Of a stretch of 64,000 bases of DNA, positions 39,203 through 52,253 are shown piece after piece. Every line of letters starts with the position of its first letter. The first letter of the stretch is position 1. A program made the position numbers and the translations under genes. Location: NCBI RefSeq assembly GCF_015832195.1, contig NC_052017.1:75393801-75457800 (forward strand), in the 5' to 3' direction. Below the pieces are notes generated by a model. The model was not told where the DNA came from, made no database searches, and saw only the letters and a list, made by a program, of their open reading frames with translations. This DNA comes from Motacilla alba alba. Its lineage: Eukaryota > Chordata > Aves > Passeriformes > Motacillidae.

Positions 39203-40300
39203 GAAAATGGAAGAAATCTGGGAACCTTATATGTAATTTTAAGCTTTAAATTTACCATTGACTATGCCAAGACTATGTCCTGCTCAGTACAAGGACTATT
39301 TGAGATTCCTAATGGAGAAGACTGTGCCTTGTGCTGTACAGGGATCAAGGCAGCCCAACTAATAGAAATTTATCTTGTAGGAATATATACTGCAGCTCCT
39401 TGTTTGCAGTTGTCAATGACATTAAGCACACTCAGGCCTTATTATTTTTATTCTGGAAAGCTCTAGAAGCAAACTCCAGCAGCAAAAAACTGGCCACTCA
39501 GTTGGGGTGAAGTAGAAATCTCTCCTTCTTCTCTAAAATATTGTCATTCTTTGGTATGATGAGAATAAATCGTCTGTTTTGAATGTGCCCAGGAAGAAAG
39601 TATCCCATTCACCTTCTTCTCTGTACAGCACTCAGAGGTAAGCTGAACAGAATTCTTAAGAAACCATATACTATTAAACAGCAAGAGCAGAGATGAGATC
39701 AGGGAATAATGCATTGAAAAAAAATGAAGAAGAAAAACGCTCCACAAACAGACAAAACTCTTATACAGATATAATAAAGTTATCCACAAAGCAATTTTGA
39801 CTCTTTATATTCCTCATGTAATATAAAATTCCCAAAATATTGAGGAAATAAATGCTTGTTAATTGTTGACCTAAACCATATATGCTCATAATGTTGCAAC
39901 TCTTGAGTAGTGAAAAGTTTTCATTAGGATGCAAACCACCATGCAAAAAGGAATAGAAATGACACTATATTTTCTTGCCATACTGAAAAAGAAAAAGTAC
40001 CATTTCTGTTTTAAAAACAGTAAAACGGAAAAGTAATTCCTAATGCACAGAAAGGAGCACTGGGATTACACTTCATTGTGTTTCTATCACATAATTAAAT
40101 GAACTAGCCTTAGGAAAAGTTATTCAAGAGAAAGATACACTTAAAAATGAAACCTTTTTTTAAGATCCCTTTACACCAAAGTCTTCTCCAAACCGGAAAA
40201 AATTATTCAAAAAGCAGTATTTTCTTGTTAATTGTAAATGTAAGTGGTCAAGTTTTCAGGTCATCTGTGTTCCAGCAAGACGTGTATTTCAATTGTTGAA

Positions 40301-40325
40301 GGGGGGAGGGGGGCGGGAAATGGGG
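40301..40325 (+). other. G-quadruplex motif
   Basis: Four G runs of 6, 6, 3 and 4 are separated by loops A, C and AAAT. This meets the standard four-run, three-tetrad rule with very short loops, so a stable plus-strand G-quadruplex is expected. It lies about 90 bases upstream of a CR1 fragment. Confidence 0.85.
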
Positions 40326-40415
40326 AAAAAACATGTTTAGGAAGTGTTTTGTTTTCAATCTGTTCAGATTTCATTGTAAACTGCACAAAGAATCTTCATT
40401 AGTCTGTCATTAGCA

Positions 40416-40980
40416 GTGTGCCCTGGCAGCCGGGAGGGCCAAGTGTGTCCTGGGGTGCATCAGGCACAGCATTGCCATCCGGGCAAGGGAGGGGATTGTC
40501 CTGCTCTGCTCTGCACTGGGGCGGCCTCACCTCCCATATCTGTACGAAGTTTTGGGTGCCACCATACAAAAAATATATTAAGCTATTGGAGAGCATCCAA
40601 AAGAAGGGCTATGACAATGCTGCAGGGCCTTGAAGGGAAGCTGTATGAGGAGCAGCTGAGGTCACTTGGTCTGTTCAGTCTTGGGAAGAAGAGACTGAGG
40701 GGAGACCACATTGGAATCTACAACTTCCTCATGGGGTGGAAAGGAGGGACAGGCAATGATCTCTTCTATGTGATGACCAGTGACAGGACCTGAGGGAATG
40801 TCCTGAGTCAGGGGAGATTTAGGTTAGATATTAGGAAAAGGTTCGCCATGTAGAGATGGCTGGGTACTGGAACAGGCTCCCAGGGAAGTGGTCACAGTTC
40901 CAAGTCTTACAGAGCTCAAGAAGGGTTTGGACAATGCTCTCCTACTCATGATGTAATTCTCAGAGGTGGTCCCAGTTCAG
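40416..40980 (+). mobile_element. CR1 LINE fragment, plus orientation, 3' end missing
   Basis: The text follows the late ORF2 and 3' UTR of a bird CR1 subfamily. It opens GTGCCCTGGCAGCCGGGAGG-like, continues through GGCGGCCTCACCTCCC and GAGGAGCAGCTGAGGTCACT, then GACCAGTGACAGGACCTGAG, and ends with CTCAAGAAGGGTTTGGACAA. The usual CR1 ending (a CCTTCCAACTC-type segment and ATTCTATG repeats) is absent after about 40980. CR1 normally inserts with its 3' end intact, so this loss is probably a later deletion. Open frames of up to 125 codons (40416-40793) are remnants of the ORF2 end and UTR with stops. The element is inactive. Confidence 0.9.
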
Positions 40981-43900
40981 GTTATTAACTGAAAATAATT
41001 ACATGGATGGTCTCTAGGTTGATACTGTCAGCAAGGCATCTATGTATACTAAGGAGGACCCTTTCCTTCTGGGAGAAACTTTTTTGCTGTCAAAACAGAA
41101 CTGAGGGGATACCTCAGAACAGCTCTGACACAACTCATCTTTCTTTAATCCATCAAATTCCTGCTGCAAGGTACTCTAAGCCAACAAATTGTTTCACTCA
41201 GTGTATAGCGATGTCTTTGCACCTAATATATGAAGGGAATTATTATTAATGAGATTATTATGCTTAGCAGTTCTCACACAACACACTGATCATTTAATTA
41301 ATTCTGAAAAGAGAAAGAGTAAGCTATAGAACTGTCAAAATATATGGCATGCCTGCTGAATTGATGAAGTACTGAATAAAGAAGGTACCTGCCTCTGAAT
41401 CTTTAGTAGGTTGTATTTTCTAATAAACTGTGACATGGGATATAAGACCCTTCTCTGTGCTGTTTCTCTGTCTGAATCACTTACAGCACTAAAAAATGGG
41501 TCAAACATAGTTTGACACTATTCATGAGTAGTAACGGACTAACCCAGAGCAGAGAGACTAATGCCCAGATATTTCATTACTTTATGTTTCTATCTCAGAT
41601 CCATGGTAAGAGGGAAAAAGAGAGAAGTTAGGGATTTTATAATCCTGTTTCACCTGGCTTTCACATTCTCTTCTCTTCTCTTCCTGAGCAAGAGAACATC
41701 AAAGAAGAACATTAAAAGAAACATGTCACAGGCAAGTCTACCTTGATTTTACAAGGGAGGGTAGCTACTTGACTATTGGTTGGGAAGTCTCACTGCATGA
41801 CAACACTGCAATGAAATTAAACTCTTTCTGCAAGTCTGAAGACCAAAACACTATAAGAAAGCTCACCAGAGAGAGGATGGCTAGAAGGGATTCAGAAAGG
41901 AATGGCAGATAAGTAAGGCTACCTCCAAAGACAGTAGGTGCTAAGAGAACTACTTCAGACTCCCTTGCCTCTGACATTCAGCTGGAAATCACAGTAAATT
42001 AAATCCTAGGGTTTGGTTTCATTTTAGAATGACATGTAATTCCAATGTGGCTGTGGAAAATATGATGCTTTAATATTTTGAAAATAGTAGATAAAGTTTG
42101 TGGACTTAAGAGGGAAAACATTGAAGAGCATCACCAGAAATGTGAACAGAAACAAGCATACCAACTGCAAGCCAATCTGATTTCTAAACCACACCATGGC
42201 ATTATTTACATAAACTTCAATTGATTTTAAGAAAAACCAAATGAGAGCACAAAGACATGCCTCATAAACACTGACATTGGTGAGTTCTACTGTGGACCAG
42301 TAAATGATCTTCAGACTACTACGTTTTCCATACGGTAGCCTACATAGTAGATATGGAGCACTCCATTTAACTTTTGAAATATATAAACTCTGAGGGGAAA
42401 AAATAAAGATGATAATGTAAAATATTCTGACTCTTCCATCCCAAGTTGTTCTGTGTAGTTTAGACAACAGATTATTTGTAAAGTTTGTAAAATAAAGTTT
42501 TGAGATATATTTGTATGTATAGAAGAAGTCAATTTAGATTTACAGCAGCTTTGACAACTCCCAAACAGCAATCTGTATGAGTGTCTAATATTATGCTCTC
42601 TCTTCTCTTTTAGACAATTATTCTTTCTTAAGTTACCTACAGTGTGTGTTTAAAAATGGTATGCTTAGCCATAAAATTTACTGAGTTTAGTACTTTATGC
42701 TCTTACACACTTCAGTAGCTTTAATGTATCCCAGATTTACAGAGCTGAGTTTCTTTTTAGATGTAGTTTTTTATTTTTGCAAAACTATAAAATCTTTTAA
42801 TAGATCTTAGACTATTGCATGTATCAATAGCTACAGTTTAAAATTTTTTTTCTAAGCATTGTATTTCAGTGAGACCTTCAAAATCAGTATTTTTTTCCCA
42901 GGTAGATGTCTTAAAAATTAGTTTATTTATAAATTTTTTATATCTCATTCAGCCAAGTTCAAACTAGTATAGTACTTTGTTTCACATTGCACCATATGTT
43001 TATTTATTGTGACCTTATATTTTGTTAACACTTATTACCAATATCTTTAAATTCTGTAGTCTGTGTGTACCTTTTGCTGGCCTTTGTAGTTTTACTACAA
43101 ATGTTTATCTGTGCTTAATCCTCAAATACTTATTTAAACTTTTTACCTGAAAATGGGTACTAAAAGTATATTTAATATTTTGCTGTATGCTTGCCAGTTT
43201 CCTAAAGCTACCTATAACCCGATGTTAAAAAGTTCTTTAAATCCATAAAGCAGAAGACTGCATCTGAAAGTGTTTGTGTAGTTTCTCTATTCCTAAGGAA
43301 GTCCACAGTGTGATGCAAAGTAGAAGCTCCAGACTGCTGATTTCAACCACCTGCCAGGTACACCAATACTCCTAGTTGATCCATATGCCTCCTTACAGGT
43401 ACAACTACCTGAAGAGATTAGAGCAGGTGAAGACTTTTCATAATTTCAGGAAAAATAATTTGAATTTCAGGGTAATTTCTCAGTACTTCTAAACTATAAC
43501 TAGTGTCATGTAGTGTGTAAAGTTGTCCCTGATGCCAGGAAATGATGGAAGATTAACATTGGCCTCAGGAGCTGTAAACTCACTGCAGTCTCCTGGTAAC
43601 TGCTTACAAGAGAATAAGTAAGCATCAGTGCACTGATGCCATTGGGGCTGCCTCCTATGCAACCTTCTGATACGTAAAGCAATCTATCTGGGCCATAGTG
43701 CATTTCAAAATATGTTTTTAAACTTGATGGCTCCCCGCACCAAGAGACTGTTGAGAAAATAACTTCTTAAATCTACAAAAATCCACCTTATATTCTCATG
43801 TAAAAGAAGCTGAACAAACTATATTATTACTGCATTTTAAAATCAGATTTATTTCTCAAAGATTTTCTCTGGATGTTAACCTGACAGGACCAATTTATTA

Positions 43901-45138
43901 CTGACCTGATCTAATAAGTTGTAAGTAATTAAAGGACTAATTGTGAAGCAGTCTACTCTGTCAGTATTCTCAACTCACATTTAAAGAATTCACATACTAA
44001 AATAGTAACCTAAGAAACAGTTACATTGACAGAATCATAACACGTGAATACAGTGCCATAATCTGAGTAACCATTGCACAACGGAATTCCTCTGGTTGTG
44101 AGAAGAAACAAGCCATGTACTTACACACTTATATTGTGTACACGGAGAAGATTCAGGGCCATGCGCAGCAGTGCACCCACTGCAGCCAGCTGGCTCCCCA
44201 GAACAATTCAGGAATCACACTTCCATGAAGAAAGTTGGAAGCCACTCTTCCAATAACATCCAGATATCAAAAAATCATGAAAGACATAGAAATATATTGC
44301 AATTTGACATAACTATAAAGAACTTATACTATACATAGTAATTTTTTTCCTCAGCCAAAAGGACATTTCTTCATTTCTGCCAGCTTAATTTAGAGTAAAT
44401 AGAATCATTGTAATTATTAAACCGCTACTCAACATATAATAAATTGAGAGAGGAAGTAGATAGAAGAGGACTATGTGATCATTAATATCTTTCCTTAGTA
44501 TTTGTATTTCCTAAACTTAAATTAAAAATGTATTTTGCAAGCATGAAAAGACCTCTATTGAGCTAAACACATGCAGCAAAAGAAAAGCAGTAGGTTGCTG
44601 TTAAGTGCGACAATCTAATAAAAGGAATTATTTTATAGAATCCAATTTTAGAAAAAAATCAAATATGCTTATAAGCCTTTTAAAGGTTTTGAAAGCATTG
44701 CTGAAGCATGGCAAATTAAAGGTAAGAGGTATGCTTTCTGAGCACCAACAACCTATGCTTAGAGATGGCATTTGGCTATTATTCCTCAACCAAATTCTTC
44801 CAGCTATAGCATCTCAAGTGCTTCTTGAAGCAATATCTTTAGTATCTGGTAACCTAAATAAATGGTAGTTGCACATGTTACATTTACACATAATTTCTGG
44901 AAAAAAATTTTAAAAGCGAATTTAAGTGCATACCAGATTAATTTCTGTAGATAAAAAAAAAAAAAAGAAAAGTATTTTGTCTATATAATATAAGAATTCT
45001 TGGAATGTTTTGCTCTATAAAATTGGAAGACCTATGTAGTATCTGAATGGATAATTAATTTTTATTGAAATTTCTATCTAAAATATTGATGCTTTATGTT
45101 TTAGATTTTATATTTTTCAGATCCTGTACTGCATTAAT
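40981..45138. other. AT-rich non-coding DNA
   Basis: No gene or further transposon is recognised. The longest open frame of the whole window (147 codons, minus strand, 42024-42467) lies here. It encodes a hydrophobic, Phe/Ile/Leu-rich chance-like peptide with no known motif and is not called as a gene. Confidence 0.6.
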
Positions 45139-45144
45139 GTATAA

Positions 45145-45494
45145 CTCTGAACTTCATATGGAGTCTCTTCACAATTTAGTCAGACAAAACAATCCTTTCT
45201 CAGATGGAACAAAGGTCATCTCAGCCTCAGGCCAGAAAAGTATAAACAAAAATGAACTGGGGGGGAGGGCAAACTGGAGGGAGTGTGACTTTAATTGGAC
45301 AATTAACCCCTGATAGGCAAATAGACCAAAGCCACATCTGTCTGAAAAACTGGTGACCATCATCCATCTTGGGTGTAGCCTCTGCGAAGCTCCTACATTG
45401 CCCAAGATGGAACTTTGAAGGCCTTTCAATAAATACCTGCTTTATTTTCTAACTCAGTCTAGCCTCTGTTCCAGGTTGCCTCTCCAAGGCATCA
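45145..45494 (+). mobile_element. Small solo LTR (ERVK/alpha-like), 6-bp flanking repeat
   Basis: The block has a TATA-like GTATAAAC (45239-45246), a G-rich stretch and an AATAAA signal near 45429. It ends CCTCTCCAAGGCATCA. GTATAA occurs immediately after the CA end (45495-45500) and also at 45139-45144, just before the presumed 5' end, which suggests a 6-bp target-site duplication. The exact 5' terminus is uncertain: TG occurs at 45138 and 45148, not at the base after GTATAA. Orientation is plus from the TATA and polyadenylation order. No internal retroviral sequence is present. Confidence 0.6.
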
Positions 45495-45500
45495 GTATAA

Positions 45501-48462
45501 ATGAAGAATTACAATTCCCAAAGCCAGAGGCATGTGGAATTAATTTCTATTTTCTGGTCTTATATTCTGAGAATGATGTTCACAGTCTATGGGAGGCCAT
45601 AAACTACTTTGTCACAGCTCTGGTTGCATTTTTTTGTTCTCATCAGTTTCATGAAAATATTGTTTCTCGTGCTACTTTTTGTCTGACTTAAAAGTTTTTT
45701 TAACTTAGGTTTGCTATACATGATGAAATTGAATTTAAAACCACAAAGCATCTAGGTGAAACTGGAAAATAACCAGTAAACTTGGTGGAATTTTATTTCA
45801 ATGGATTTTCTGCCAGCTAACCATGAAAAAAAAAATTATCAAGGCCAGAGAGAAAGTTTCAGTTAATCTTTTTTTTTTTTTCCCCACAAGACAAAACAAT
45901 GTGATAAGTTAGTTCTATCAACTACTTTTTCATCTGTGTCATTGTTTCATCTACTCACATTTATTAACACAGGTGTTTTGATGACTTCAATTCCTTGAAT
46001 GAACCATTTTTATTGCTATTTTTATTATGAGTACTATGCTTAAATTCCTATTTCCTTCTGTAATGATCATTACTGATGAGCTTGTATTGGTGATTTTTTC
46101 CTCATCAGAAATTCAGTGTATCTTCATGGTTCTTTTTGTGCTGCCTCTCTTAGCCCAGTTTTCATAACCCTCACAGCTTGCTTTATCTTCCAATATTTAA
46201 ATTACATGTAGTTCATTGTATCTTTAAACAGAAATATTTGAACTTTAAATGATGTGACTCTACGGAGAAAAGACTGTTATGTTTGACAAAAAATTTTGGA
46301 GCATTACTTTATATACGGGAATATGATTAAGAGCAATGTAGAGAGCAATAACATGAATTAATTTACACACTTATTCATAGCTATAGATTAGCTATAGCTA
46401 TAGATACAGATATGTGCTACATATATAGTTCAACCTTTACACATATAGATAAATAAAGGAGAAAAGCCATCAGGTGATTAGAATTGCTCCTTCATACTCA
46501 AGACAACAAATATCCTTAAACAGCTTCATCCAGTAACAATCACTTTATAATCCCTTGCAAAGAGAAAGATCATCATGAGATGGTCCCTCTGTGTAGGCCC
46601 TAAGAGCACTAAGTTCTTACAACAATGAATAAGAATGCAATTTCCTTAGGACAGGTACTAGTTTTGAGAAGCCCTTTTAGTGCTGAGTATCCCTCTTCAC
46701 TTTGTGGTGAGAAGAGCTGTTGGAGTTGTGTCACTCCAGTGATGCCACTGCAGGATATCACTGCTGGTTTTTTCAATCAAGGTGGGTGCTGGGCCAGGTG
46801 TGGTCAGACTACCATATGTCCATACATAGTTAAAACAAATTTCAAATATTGTCTTAAAATATGCACTGAACTTCATCTTTGCTGAGTCACATGAAGGGAT
46901 AAAAAGTTCCTCTTTCATATTTCTCAGCAAAAAATGAAAGAATTGTTGCTGCTTCAAGGTTATATGATTTCAGATTTTCATTTTTGTTATAAAAATACAC
47001 AATGACACAGTTATTACTTTGTCTTGAGGTGATGTTGGGGTAATATTTTTACGATATTTACACAGGTCTTTACTAGACTGAACAGTTCCTTTTTTTGGTT
47101 TCTTTCCTTTTTGAACCTTTCAACAACACAATTTTATTTGCAAAAAGCAAAAGTGACATTCAGGTTTGTATAACTTTTACAAGACATCCATGGCATGACA
47201 ACAAATTTGCAGAAAAGCAGTAGCAACACTTTAAAGCTTGCTTTGCATACAACTGGCTTTTGGGTAAACAGGTATTTCAAATAGGTGTGTGCTTTAGCTT
47301 CTAATATTCATACAAATTATCCACTTTTAGGAAGACACGTAATCTTCAGATTCTTTTTTAAACCTCCTAATGTGAATGTTTCACAAATTTTAAGACTTTT
47401 TTTGCCATGTTGTAAGTGTGATACCTAACTCAAAAGGCTACCTAGTCGCTTCCTTGCTGAGGGCACAGTTGTGCCCTGTAAATTCTGCCTGTACAGTCCC
47501 TGATGTGTACATTGTTATTGATGCTGTCTGGGAGCTGCTACTTGGGCACTCCCACAGTCCTGCTCCCTCTTTCTCACAGTCCTGCTTTCTCTTTCTCAAG
47601 AGCACGGGCTTCTCCCCAGCAAAGTCTCCTCAAATATTGAATATTGCAAAGACCTGTGAGCTCAATGTCTCTGGGCTCCCTAAGCCTCCTTTTGTACCAT
47701 GGGCCCTCACACAGCCTGGCCAGACCTGTTACAGCAGTAAAGGGAAAGATACAGACTGCCCTAAGGCAAGAATTAAATAGGTGCTGTCTGCCACAGGACC
47801 AAAACTACAGGGCTGTCTGTAGCACCTGAGGGATGAGAGCTGGGAATAGGATCAGGTAGCTTTTGCTTAATCTGCTCATCCTTTTGCATTAATGCTGCTG
47901 TGCCACTAGTGTGATTTATAAGTAATAGTGCTTGTCAAAAGGAAATTGCTGTTGTTTCTGGCCATGCATAACTTGTCAAAATTAAATACACACTTTGCAC
48001 TAGGGATGCTGTCACCTCTGCTGCACCTCATTAAGCAAATTGAATTCATAAAATGTTAAATACTGTTGGGCCTGAGCTTCCCTCAACCACAAAATTCAAG
48101 TCACCAAATTACTCTAATTATGCTCTTGCAGTTGAGATGTTTTTTGCTGGGAGTTTATTTCAGAGCTCATCCAGTGTCAGTGCGTGGTGTCTACTCATGA
48201 CTGCCTTTGGTGTGGGGCATAGTGCTGCCTTTGCTCTCACCCCATGAGAGCTGCAAGACTGGCCTGGCATTGAACATGCCAAGGAGGTGCACATGTGCAG
48301 CTTTGCCCCTGGAAGTGACAGTTTTTTGAACTACAGCCAGAGCTGCACAAAAAGTCAAGGTGCCAAATCAGCTATATGCACTGGTCTGGTGGAGTGAGGG
48401 TAACAGTGGTGCCTATGGAGAATTCTCCATACTTAAGGAAAAATTGTTTGTGTGCATCTATT
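45501..48462. other. AT-rich non-coding DNA
   Basis: A less AT-rich patch at 47420-47830 includes a 22-bp tandem duplication and a 120-codon open frame (47418-47780) without recognisable motifs. Nothing else is identified. Confidence 0.6.
47553..47596. repeat. 22-bp tandem duplication
   Basis: CACAGTCCTGCTCCCTCTTT and two further bases are repeated directly with two C-to-T differences (47553-47574 and 47575-47596). The duplication accounts for part of the serine-rich open frame over it. Confidence 0.93.
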
Positions 48463-48556
48463 TAGATATAGACATAGATGATATAGATATAGACATGAAT
48501 AGACAGATACAAGATAGATAGATAGATAGATAGATAAAGATATAGATACATACATG
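48463..48556. repeat. (GATA)n repeat region
   Basis: Imperfect GATA/GACA-type units surround a pure core of about six GATA repeats at 48512-48536. GATA arrays are common short tandem repeats in vertebrates. Confidence 0.93.
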
Positions 48557-48804
48557 TAAGTATCTTTAGTCTATCCTAAAGATATAATTTTAATTTACAA
48601 ATCTTATTTGTAAAAAGGTAATCTTTCATATGTTTTGACATTCCAACATGAAACTGTCAGAACAAACAGCACTACACTAGTATGGTGAGAAAATCAGGGT
48701 AATTTAGAATGAGGAAAAAACCCCATGGAATCATGTATGCACATAAAATCAGCTGGTGGTAGCCGCAAAGGAAAATATAGGAAATTACATATAAACAATT
48801 GAAA

Positions 48805-48975
48805 AAAGCTTATTTTACTGTGAGAGTTGTCAAGCACTGGAACAGGTTCCTCAGCTAGGTTGTGCAGTTCTCACCCCTGGAAATATTCAACAGTTGTCTA
48901 GATATTGTGTGTGACAAACTGTTCTAGTCAGAGCTGCTTGAGGAGGGTGACTGGACAAGATTGATAACAGCTAAC
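48805..48975 (+). mobile_element. CR1 LINE 3' UTR fragment
   Basis: A short remnant follows CR1 text: TTTTACTGTGAGAGTTGTCA, CACTGGAACAGGTTCCTCAG, GGTTGTGCAGTTCTC, and a GAGCTGCTTGAGGAGGGTGA ending. Only the final 170 bases or so are present and the terminal repeats are gone. It is old and diverged. Confidence 0.75.
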
Positions 48976-50876
48976 TGGGAGGACAAATGGAAAGCTTTCA
49001 GGAGGCCCAAAATGAGCTCCCAAGACACTAAGATTTAGGCTTTTATTTTTATAAAGATGGTGCTGTTTCACCTAAGTTTTATCTTATTTCCATCTATTCT
49101 CATATCCTTTCTCAACTGGAAACTGAAAAGATCTTCCTCTAGAAATTTGTTTAAAGAAAAAAAAAATTCCCAAGGTACCAGTGTCATGGTCTGAACAATG
49201 TTCTCCCTCACTCTCAAATGATAAAATCTGTAAGAAAGAGATCAAATCACTTCAATATTTTTTGTATTAAGACCACTTGATTTGACTTCCTAAGTACTAT
49301 GCTGAAGGCACAGAGTAGACAAATTACTGAACGAGAGTAAATCTATAGGCTTGTCTTTGAGAAAGTTTAAGAAGTAACAATAATAATTACCAGTAGTAGT
49401 CAGCCAGGTCACATTTACACATTTCCCGTGGTCATTTCCCAGTCAGCATTTGATTAATGTGAATTCATTGACCCTAAGGTAATTACCCAATCATTATCAG
49501 ACAACAAAATTGACTTCAATAATAACAACCAATCAATACAATCCCTAATGCAGTATGGCTCACATTAATGACCCAACATTCAGACTTGAGTTTGCTTAAT
49601 ATCCAGGTCCTATAATCCTTTTCTGTGTGCTTCAGAATACCATATTCCTAAAGTGATGCTTAGATTAAACATCTGTTCCTTCAAATGCAGTCCTTTGTAC
49701 GTGACATATTAGATTTTCCTACTTTGCATTGCATCTCAAAATATGTATTGGTAAGTGTCCAACAATGGAAATAAAGAGGACATGAGCAAGCAGGCTTAAA
49801 ATTCAGTATACATTCACACTTACTCTCAAGTTCCCTTCTGACATCATTCTGTGGCTAGAGAGTGTAATTAATGATTTTTCAGACTTCATCAAATCAATAG
49901 AACTACTGACTAATGCATAAAGACAACTAACCATTTCATACAAGACTTCTTGAACACCCCATTTTTACAAGTTGCAAAAAAACCTTCTCATGCAGAACAT
50001 TTGCTGGCTTATCACTAAGGTGTGCTTCATATAACTAACTTGACATTCTTGAGTGAAGCTGAGCTTTCCCCCCCAATAAAACTTCTTCAAACTGAGATAC
50101 AGTTAGCACCATGCTTCTTCTACTGGATTGCTCCAAAATGTGCAAAGATATTCCCTCTTTGCTCTGGAAAATGTTAAGCTATTTCAGATACATGGACTTC
50201 ATGGGATTTTATATTTAGATGGTCAAAATGCTGTGAATAGATAATGGAATTTTACTTAATAAGTCTGAGGGTAATTGTCAATAAGTTTAAAATTTTGTTA
50301 TCTAAAATATTCCTAATGTCTTTTAAATTATGTTAAAGATACATACCACACTTTGTATACATGTAGCTTATATAATGAAATAGTTGATTATGAAAACTTA
50401 TTTGCTTATGTATACATTTTCTATTTAATGTTCCTTATGTTCAGTATTTTGTAGTTTAATATTCCATGATTTTTAAATACTGTTGGTTTAAATCCTTTTT
50501 ACACAGATGAAAAAGTTATGTTATGCTACACTGTGAAAATCTACTAACCACTGTTAAAGACAAGGTGAAAGCATCTTACAAGAATGTGCAATACAAACAT
50601 TTTGAAATAGTGATTTTAAGTTTGAAACAGAAGCTGTGCTCATAATTTCCTATGTATTTCTAATTGTATTTTTTATACAGTAAACCTTACTCTAAACAGG
50701 AATGAGTTATGTTATCCCCGTTATCCCCAAAATGAATCAGCTGCAAGCTGCGACCAAGTTAAAATAGGAGCAGGATAGCTTGTGGTAATATTAAAAAGTG
50801 CCTTTTGTTTTTTGAAAGATGCGTTGTTCAGGTGGGGTCTTTACATTGCTAGAATGAGAGATATGATCATTCTGGA

Positions 50877-50940
50877 GGCAGAAATTAACTTCTCCCAGTA
50901 AAGTGCTTGGTTAACTCGCACTAACCCACTAATTTCTGCC
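50877..50940. repeat. 64-nt inverted repeat with 11-bp terminal stem
   Basis: GGCAGAAATTA at 50877-50887 is the exact reverse complement of 50930-50940. Inside, AGTGC (50902-50906) pairs with GCACT (50918-50922), giving a possible two-level hairpin. The stem is shorter and less continuous than a typical microRNA precursor. Confidence 0.8.
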
Positions 50941-51084
50941 ACCAGTAGCATGAGGTAAATATAATATGTCTCACCTGGATTATGCTCACTAGGAATAACA
51001 CTGTTTCTTTCTCAGCACAAATGTTTGGGTTTTTTTAGGTTCATCTCTCACCTTTCAGTTTCAAGTTGCAAAATCCTCAGACAA

Positions 51085-51102
51085 CCCCCCCCCCCCCCCC
51101 CC
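51085..51102. repeat. Poly(C) run of 18
   Basis: An uninterrupted 18-base C homopolymer, hence poly(G) on the minus strand. Long C/G runs are rare compared with A/T runs. The exact length should be treated with caution because homopolymers are prone to sequencing error. Confidence 0.9.
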
Positions 51103-52253
51103 GTTTTATTTAGCAAACTGCAACAATGGTTAAATGGCATCATTAAGATATCTTTGTACACCCAGACCAACCTCAGATACATTTTAACATGAATTTTCTC
51201 CCTATTCACTTGCACATCAGACTATTTGTTAACAAAGATGATCTTATTGCTCTGGTTCTTCTGTTGTGTCCCAATAGGCTTAAAAGAGCCTATATCCATT
51301 ATGTTTACTTGAGATTTATTTCATCTGATTAGTACAAGCACTTGCCCTCAGTCAGAAACAGAAAATAAACTGACTCTGGTGCAAATGCTGAAGGACAGTA
51401 GAGACAAAAAGAAAATTAGACCTGTCTGGTGGAATCTGTAATCCTGCCATCAGTATAGGGCTAAGATGCCAGAATGCATGTACATAGGCCAAGATTTTCC
51501 TATCCAAACAGCAATAAAATAAATTAATTTAAGGTCATGGTATTGGATTCATAAAGAGAAGGCAGTAATCCATTTCCTAAGGCTGCAACAGGCTTCCTGT
51601 GAGACTGTGATAAAGCCATTTATTTCATAGATTTGGGAATGTATTCCCAGACACAGCCACAAAATTTTTCTTAACAATAGCACGTACAATGAAGTAAATT
51701 GCTTAAAGGTAGGCCTAAAGTATTAAAATCCTTTACTGAATCAAGATTTTTAACCTGCAGTTTCCTAAATGAAGCCAGCTCTTTTTCTCCCTCTACCAGG
51801 TCTCAACAGACTTGTTATCTATATGCCCAGTTTTACTTGTGTGAAAAATCTCCATTAGTACAGATAAATCATTTAGCACAATTAATCCTGAGCTTATTTG
51901 GGTTGTACTTGTCTTTCAGAACAAAAAATAATGGTCTATCTTTTCCCTTCTTTGTAATATAGTGAACTTGATCTCATAAAAATATGTCAGATTTACTATT
52001 AAATTTTGTTAGAAGACTCTCTCCCGAAGTCTTATGTAGCCGGTGAGATGGGAGGGAACCAGAGAGGAGTAGGTTAAAGAAGTAATGATATCATTGTTCC
52101 TGACAGAGAAGTCTGAATTCAGTGTGGGAACAGACACAAGCAAAAATCTATTTTATAGCATCCCTTGCAGTAATAAAAGTTGCTGTTTGAGGCCACCTTC
52201 TGAGATACTGCTAAAATAATTTCCTGTGATCTTTGAAGGTTGTTTCTGTACAG

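Noticed and set aside
39089..39466. 125-codon plus-strand frame starting with Thr/Lys/Asn repeats
   Set aside because: The first half is translation of the A/C-rich low-complexity tract; the rest has no motif.
40416..40793. 125-codon plus-strand frame and overlapping 71-codon frame
   Set aside because: They lie in the CR1 fragment and are remnants of its ORF2 end and UTR.
42024..42467. 147-codon minus-strand open frame, the longest in the window
   Set aside because: The peptide is dominated by Phe, Ile, Leu, Tyr and Ser as expected from random AT-rich DNA. It has no recognisable domain and no promoter or splice context.
47418..47780. 120-codon plus-strand frame
   Set aside because: It contains a recent 22-bp tandem duplication that changes coding content, has no recognisable motif and no splice or promoter context.
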